From Benincasa hispida (taxonomy: Eukaryota > Streptophyta > Magnoliopsida > Cucurbitales > Cucurbitaceae), in NCBI RefSeq assembly GCF_009727055.1, contig NC_052357.1, forward strand, positions 9,039,126 through 9,103,125: a stretch of DNA of 64,000 nt. Reading direction: 5' to 3'. The stretch's first letter is position 1. The number at the start of each line of letters is the position of its first letter. The notes under the pieces were generated by a model. It saw nothing but the letters and a program-made list of their open reading frames with translations, made no database searches and was not told the origin of the DNA. The translations under genes and the position numbers were made by a program. Below are positions 57,236-64,000 of this stretch, in pieces.

Positions 57236-60200
57236 TCATAACTTTCTGAAACTGTTCTTAGTTGCCAAACACTCCTTAAGCTCCTCCAAGACAACACTAA
57301 TGTCAGGCCTTTGGTCACCATTTGGGTGGGTGCATGACATTGCTATCTCGCCCATTCTACGAGCTGAGTTATTGTTAACTTCGGCATTTATTCTCATATC
57401 AACCACATCTTCAATATTCCCTTTCTTCATTACTGGACCAACCCAATCTAGAAGGTGGATACTATTGCCATTGTGGCTTCTTGTTATTGCAGGGGATCCA
57501 GTGATCAACTCAAATATGATTATCCCAAAGCTATAAACGTCACTTTTCTTATTCAAATGTCCAAGTGTTTGGCTTCTGAAAAACAAAACAAATTACATCA
57601 ATTTTCCGACATCATGCATAGAAGATGAAACCAATTGAAGTACTTACTCGGGATCAAAGTACCCTGGCGTTCCAGCTAATTGTGTTAATATTTCAGATTG
57701 ATTTTCAACTTGAAAAGTTCTAGACAATCCAAAATCAGATATTTTGGCTTGCATCATATCATCTAATAGTATGTTGGCAGGTTTTAAATCTCTGTGGACT
57801 ATTGTTGGCTTGCAACCATTGTGTAGATAATCAAGCCCTGAAACATCCAGGGAAGAGGAAAGAAAGAAAATAATTAAATAAGACAATAATAATAATGAAG
57901 AAAAAAGGTGAGAAAGTAGAAGGTTGATGATGATGGTAACCATGTGCTGCATCCACTGCAATTTGAAGTCTTTCATTCCAACTCAGAGCATTTGTACTTG
58001 TCTCTGCAGCCGAAACAAACCTATTAATTCTAATTTTAATTAACCTCACACTGCAAAATTCTGGATTTATCATCCACACGTCTTTGGGAACATTTGTCTC
58101 AAGACTTCATTTCCTATACAAATTTAGGGTTCTAGGATTTTGATAGAAATTCTATTAGGATAGAAGTAAGAATATTGCTAGTAGAGGCATTAGTAGTTAG
58201 ACAAAAGAAAAAAAAAAGGATATAAATAGAAGGAGCAGAAAGGGACGAAGATAAACAATATTTTATTGAGTTTAGACTTGAGTGGGACTACTCAAGATAA
58301 CAGGCTTCATTTTAGGTTATATATTACTGCTTTATCTTTTACATTTTGATATTATTCTACCTCTGATAGACAATAGAAAGTGAAATTTCATCATAAAACA
58401 TGATTACCAGATAAACGTTCCCGCAAATTTCCATTGACCATGTATTCATAAATGAGTGCCTTGGTGTTACCCTCGTCGCAATATCCAACAAGAGAAACCA
58501 AGTTTCGGTGATGAACGATCATTAAGAGTTGTGCCTGAAGCATTATCATATGAATTCAATCAGAATTGGAAAAGCGGAAAAAAAAATAAAGAAAAAAAAA
58601 GGAAAAGGTCCTGTAATCTTTTAGAACATATATTATTCATAACCTCAGTTTGAAATTCCTTATAACCCTGCTTTGATGTTGATGAGAGCAGCTTTACAGC
58701 AACCAAAGTTTTATCTTTCAAAGCACCTTTATATACTTTTCCAAATCCTCCTTCTCCAATGATGTCTTTGAAATTATTTGTGAGACTCACAACTTCAGAG
58801 TAACTGTACTCTCGATGTTTTTGCTTCAGTGAAATTTTCTCTTCCATCGACTTCATCGATTTCTCTACAATAAATAATCCACAAGACAAATTTACAAGCA
58901 GGTACTTCTTCTCTCTAAATTCTCTCTAAGGCCCAATACTTATCATCAGAAACATAAAAGCGGCATCAAGAAGTCACATGACTTACTTTTCTTGCTTCTC
59001 TTATAGATTAAAAGTAAGACCAAGCAGGCTATAATTAGGATGACGGTTCCTACTACAGCAATGATAACAGGAAGAATAGAAACTTTCTTTTTCTTTTTCT
59101 TGCAAGGAGGTGACAAACAGAGTTCTGGATTATCAGCCACTCTGCTTCCAACAAGAGGAAGAAGAAGAAAGTGAGAATATAAATCACAAAATAGAAGGAA
59201 AGTGACGAGAAGAATATATGAATTTTGTGTTGAGTTTGGGGAATATACTTAGTCGGACCTCAAATTCAAAACTCCATCTCTAGATTTCACAAGAAGTGCT
59301 TCCGGAACCGTGCCACCAAGATTATTACCAGTTAAATTGCTGCAAAAAAAATGGTCAAAAGGAAATCAGTAATCTAATCAGTTATACTGATCTTGCAAAA
59401 TGTTTTACTTGCAATTGAGAATTGAAGGTTGAAAAAGCTATTATTTTACAGGATTTTTAAAAGAGGCAGTTGCGCTAGAAATTCTGGAAGTGGTCCACTT
59501 AAGTCATTGTATGATAAATCCCTGTAAGATAAAAAAGCAGGTTGAAGATTAAAATCAAAGGAAGAGCTATTATATGTATTGGGTTTTGTCAATGGGAGTT
59601 TAATTTCATGTAAAACAGTGAGGCACGTACAGAGTCTCCAATTGAGTGAGATCGGAGATGGAAAATGGGATCTCTCCTGTTAACTTGCTCCTACTCAAGT
59701 TCCTGCTTTCACAGAAATTATTTGAATATTTTGCAACAAGGTCCAGTTTGTAGTGTTAAAAGGAAGCACTCACAGTGAAATTATCCTAGGGGGATTACTA
59801 TCGCTGCAGTTTAAACCATTCCATACAGAAAATTCAGGCAAACATGGATCCCCCTGCCACTCACTATTCAATAACTTGAACGTCTCCTTTATATCCATTA
59901 CAGCATTAACTATACATATATAGCCAAAAATTACATGACATCAAAACACATTAATGTTATTGTTTTAATGAACAAAAATTGGAGGGTGAAAGGGAAGAGA
60001 TATACCGTCGTGTAAGAATGTAGGTGAAAGAGAGAGGTTTCTGATATAAAAAATCTCAAACCCATTGACAATGGGAGGAAGATCCGAACCGGAGGCTGCA
60101 GAAATGCGTAAATAATTTTGCTGATTGAGATTAACAGGGAGACCAGCAGAAGTTGAGCATATGGTTTGTGGTATGAGATACTGGAGAATTACAGATTGTG

Positions 60201-61102
60201 CAATGGTGTGGATGTCATTCAACACAATACTCATTTCTCTTACCGAAGAAGCCAACTTCTCGATCTCAGCGAAATGAAAGCAGAAATAGAATAGAGAGCT
60301 GGCCTCTTCAGGGGTCCATTCGTAGACGAAAGGAATGCTGGAATTTAGGGTTCCATGGGCAGTTTTCAACATTAATTCTGGTAATTTGTACGGATCATTA
60401 CTGGTGTGTGTGATGTCCGCGTCCGTTTGTATCTTGTTCAACGACGAGTCAGAATAAGGTCTCCAGATTCGATCATCAATATCCTGTGGATATCTGTCGG
60501 AGAAACAAGAATTGTTTTAGGAATAAAATCAATCATACATTCATTTACATTGCCACCACACAAGGAAAACCAAATGGATTACCTAAATTTATCTTCTCCG
60601 CCGACATCGCGTCGAGTCCACCTCGCCATGAATTGTTGGGGATCAGTGCGATAAACAGAGTTGGGCAAGGGCCGTAATTCCAAGGCAGAAATATAAGGGA
60701 CTCCACTTCCTATATTGACAAGGCATACGTCAATATAGTCTGTGGGAGCCATGTAAATTGCCTCGATTGTGAAGTCATCGGCGGTGATGGTATCCCACAA
60801 ATTAACGCCAAGATAGATGCGAAATACAGGGGTGGAGTTTTTGCCGTCGTAATTGCCATAGATGAAGAAGGCTCTGATGAGATAATTGTTGTTTTTGCCG
60901 GTTTCTGGCCGGAGAGTGTAGCAGTTCTTTACTCCCTCCGGAAAGCTCCTTAGGTTTCTATACTGCAGGCTATAATCGGCAAATTCTGGGGAAATCTGAG
61001 CACTCACTCCTGAATTTATCAGATTCTTGTCTGATTTATATGGGATCTCGTTGTTTAGGTCTACCGAGTCAACAACTGCACCACAGTCGATGCTAATGAA
61101 AC
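57236..61102 (-). CDS. Malectin-like/LRR receptor kinase (LRR-I type), signal-peptide exon not found
   Basis: Plasma-membrane receptor kinase. Proposed exons on the minus strand: 61102-60583, 60493-60006, 59909-59774, 59702-59631, 59521-59450, 59339-59259, 59141-58987, 58864-58644, 58534-58408, 58003-57941, 57837-57648, 57575-57236. All introns are GT-AG and the frame stays open for 820 codons plus stop. Order: malectin-like domain (from GFISIDCG, first two exons), NWQGDPC-like [11 protein letters not shown], about three LRRs on 72-72-81-nt exons, membrane span [20 protein letters not shown] followed by basic residues, then kinase with [41 protein letters not shown] and DVYSFG. All catalytic residues are present, and HRD makes it an RD kinase. 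The first exon here starts in phase after an acceptor (GATAG), so a signal-peptide exon should lie upstream; I find none to 62150. The only in-frame start codon near 61109 is TTG. Family members act in defence or senescence signalling; the ligand is unknown. Confidence 0.9.
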
Positions 61103-62156
61103 CTATCAATCCAACCCAAACTTCATTATTATATAATTAAAGCTTTAACTACAACCTTAGCTTCAATCCAAAATAAAAATATAAATAAAATACTCTACTA
61201 TCTTAATAACAAAATTGGAAACAAAAAAAAAAAAAAAGTTAGTTTTAAGGTTTTTAATTTGTTTCTATTAGGAATGTAAACTCTATTAGTCATAACTTAT
61301 CCTATATTTGTAGATTTTTACTAATCTATCATATATAAAGCTGAAAGTTTATTATTGGAGAACTTGCAATAATAGCAAAATATATATATATATTAAATTT
61401 CCAAATTTAGTAATAGTTTTTCAAATTTATAAATATAGCAAAAGAAAAACATTAAAGCAGATTTTCATTTTTTATTATTTCAAATGGGAGGATTTTCAAA
61501 AATAGAAAAATGAGAGAAGAAATCTATCCCTTTTTTTTTTGTTGCTATTTCTACAAATAATTTGATATTTTTTTTTATTTGTGAAAAATTTCCTTTCAAA
61601 TTTACTTTTGTTGGTGTATCAGCTTGTATTAATAGTATACCATTTAATATATCAATTGGTTAATATACTAAACATAAAGTATATAAGTTATACAATTGAC
61701 ATATCAAAATTATCATTCATATATCATATTTATCAATCAACAAATATTTGTATAATTATTATTATTTGTAAACTTTAATTGATATATCAAACATAAAGTA
61801 TATAAGTTATATCATGGATATACCAAATTAAATATAGCAAATATAAAGTATATTAAATCTTTCAAAAGAAAGGTTTAATATGAGTTTATTCATAATTGGG
61901 CAACAATCAAATTGAGAGAGAAATTTTAACTCTTAATTATTATATGCACGTGTTATAGAACTATAAAATTAAAAAAAATGAAACACCTCTCATAAGGAGA
62001 CTTTTGTCCCTTTTACGATAATCATCCTAATTTATTTTCCTTTTACTTAAGTTTTTGTAGGATTTTATTTTTGTCGGTTGTTCATAAGTAACTATTCTAA
62101 ATTAATAGACATCGAAATAGGACCAAAGGGCACATGACTCTAAAATCTATGTCAGC
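61103..62156. other. AT-rich region upstream of the kinase
   Basis: Very AT-rich with homopolymers, (TA)n at about 61380 and a repeated word AACATAAAGTATATAAGTTA (61671 and 61790). It should hold either intron 1 or the promoter of the kinase. No convincing signal-peptide exon, TATA position or other gene could be assigned. Confidence 0.5.
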
Positions 62157-63244
62157 ATTGATACGATTGAGTGATAATAATTCCAAGTTCTTTTTTTCCT
62201 CTCTTTTGTTTTTGTTCAAATTACTTTTTAGGGAGAATATTTATGGTCATAAAGTTTTTACTTTGGTTAATTGGATGAATTTTGGTGACTTACTTTGTGT
62301 AGGTGGTGAGAGGCAATGATCTCCGAAAATGTAAATGTTTTAGAAAGTGTTGGAGTAACGAACTGGTTGTTGTTGTTTTGTTTGTTTTTTTAGATGCATG
62401 TTTTTGTGTTCTTTGTTTAACCATTTCCATTTGATTATATTTTTTTAGGAATAATTTTCAATTTCATTTGATTCTTTGTAGAAAGGCAAAGAAAAAACAT
62501 ATTTAGATAGGATTTTCTAGCATTCCCAAGGTATTACGACAACAAGGTATATGCATTGATTTGTTAAGATTCATGTTTACTTTTTTTTTTTTTTTAATAT
62601 ATTCTATATATGAAAGAGGCTATAAGGGAATTAGATCTTGTGTGGTTGGCAACATTTGTTTAAGTGTTACAAATGTTATCAGAGATGTCATTGCATTTGT
62701 GGTTTATGGTAAAGGAATATTTCTCGAAAATGCAAAATTTGCAAATTTCTTTCCTTGTTGGGATTTTCCTTCTGCGGCATTATTTGTTGATCTTTTTCTT
62801 TTTTTAGTATGCGACTGTTTTGGAAGTTAGGGTTGCTCTTCATTGTAAGTATATTGACAATGTACGAAAGAGATAATTGCATCACCTGGAGACATACTCC
62901 ATTTTGTTTATGTTATGTGTATCACGATTCATGTGAGAAGGGATTCTCAGAGCTAGGGAGAAGTCTAAGCCATTCGAGCAAAAGGAACTTTGTTCTTAAA
63001 AGAAAAGATACAATGCCAATGAGAAAAAGTCTCATGACTTAAGGGGAGCTCAAGCCTTGCAAAAAGGGAGTCTTGCTTAGGGGAAGCTTAAGACATTCTT
63101 CGCTGATACTATCACTTAGGGGAGTCTAAGTTTCCTTGAGAGGAAGTCTCAAATATATGGGGAGTTTAGGTGTACGGTTGAGTAATAAAGTTGTTCGGGA
63201 GTCACTGTAATTGTGTTATCATTACAAATAAGTACTACGGTGTA
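62157..63244. repeat. Tandem repeat unit, copy 1 (1088 bp)
   Basis: The unit starting ATTGATACGATTGAGTGATAA recurs at 63245 with an offset of 1088 bp. Copies differ by scattered substitutions. The last ~130 bp contain several purine-rich boxes (AAGGGGAGCTCAAG, TTAGGGGAAGCTTAAG, TTAGGGGAGTCTAAG, ATGGGGAGTTTAGG). No recognised protein; the 89-residue frame at 62561-62830 matches nothing I know. Nature unknown. Confidence 0.85.
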
Positions 63245-64000
63245 ATTGATACGATTGAGTGATAATAATTCCAAGTTCTTTTTTTCCTCTCTTTTGTTTT
63301 TGTTCAAATTACTTTTTGGAGAGAAAATTTATGGTCATAAAGTTCTTACTTTGGTTAATTGGATGAATTATGGTGACTTACTTTGTGTAGGTGGTGAGAG
63401 GCAATGATCTCCGAAAATGTAAATGTTTTAGAAAGTGTTGGAGTAACGAACTAGTTGTTGTTGTTTTGTTTATTTTTTTAGATGTACGTTTTTGTGTTCT
63501 TTGTTTAGCCATTTCCATTTGATTATATTTTTTTAGGAATAACTTTCAATTTCATTTGATTCTTTGTAGAAAGGCAAAGAATAAACATATTTTGATAGGA
63601 TTTTCTAGCATTTCCAAGGCATTACGACAACAAGGTATATGGATTGATTTGTTAGGATTCATGTTTACTTTTTTTTTTTTCTTTAATATATTCTATATAT
63701 GAAAGAGGCTATAAGGGAACTAGATCTTGTGTGGTTGGCAACATTTGTTTAAGTGTTGCAAATATTATCGGAGATATCATTGCATTTGTGGTTTATGGCA
63801 AAGGAATATTTCTTGAAAATGCAAAATTTGCAAATTTCTTTCCTTATTGGGATTTTCCTTCTGCGATATTATTTGTCGATCTTTTTCCTTTTTTTTAATG
63901 TACAACTGTTTTGGAAGTTAGGGTTGCTCTTCATTGTAAGTATATCGACAAAGTACGAAGGAGATAATTGCATCATCTGGAGACATACTCCATTTTGTTT
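63245..64000. repeat. Tandem repeat unit, copy 2 (cut by the window edge)
   Basis: Matches 62157-62912 closely. The long frame of copy 1 is interrupted here, which argues against conserved coding. Whether more units follow cannot be seen. Confidence 0.85.

Noticed and set aside
61107..61109. Start codon of the receptor kinase at 61109
   Set aside because: The codon is TTG, lies across a good splice acceptor (GATAG), and gives no signal peptide. An upstream exon is more likely.
61581..61778. 65-residue hydrophobic plus-strand ORF as a membrane peptide or kinase leader exon
   Set aside because: It is on the wrong strand for the kinase and consists of AT-rich low-complexity codons.
1..64000. 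CRISPR arrays, bacterial operons or ribosome-binding sites
   Set aside because: The window is plant nuclear DNA. No regularly spaced short repeats of that kind are present.

Overview
This is plant nuclear DNA, very probably from a eudicot. It holds Athila-type Ty3/Gypsy elements with tRNA-Asp primer sites, Copia LTRs, a plant LINE, a hAT-like MITE and one intron-rich malectin/LRR receptor kinase gene of the LRR-I type. A cucurbit is my impression from the style of the Copia and Athila LTRs, not something the sequence proves. About 55 kb of the 64 kb is retrotransposon and the only convincing host gene is the kinase.

Layout. Positions 1-9010 hold Athila element A (minus strand, 3' LTR cut by the window edge). 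It sits inside element B (9011-15180, minus strand; the rest of B lies left of the window). B lies in the 3' end of a Copia element (15181-15923). Next is an old plus-strand Athila remnant F (15924-18231 and 23631-23961), split by a Copia solo LTR (18232-23625) that itself carries two Athila solo LTRs in opposite orientations (18306-20220 and 21026-22523). An orphan promoter-like segment (23962-24420) leads into G (about 24421-29832, minus strand), the same family as F in the opposite orientation.

Positions 29833-54865 form a nest. A plus-strand element D (env-like ORF, 3' end and 3' LTR) is interrupted by element C (30649-49709, minus strand), whose pol is interrupted by element E (35100-45519, minus strand). 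The D 3' region also carries a Copia solo LTR (51359-53377). Target-site duplications support the insertions of C, E, the Copia LTRs and the two solo LTRs.

Positions 54979-56780 are a LINE 3' fragment split by a hAT-like MITE. Positions 57236-61102 hold the receptor kinase gene (minus strand, 12 exons, open reading frame preserved, signal-peptide exon not found). Positions 62157-64000 are a 1088-bp tandem duplication running off the window.

How the parts may work together. A and C carry gag-pol but no env-like ORF. E carries gag plus an env-like 'putative plant transposon protein' ORF and has no pol. All three share a tRNA-Asp primer site, near-identical polypurine tract signals and a similar hairpin-forming LTR end. 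That complementary split, the internal promoter-like sequence before the E ORF, and a repeated set of noncoding modules in the 3' regions of A, D and E are the most interesting signals here. Every retroelement ORF in the window is damaged.
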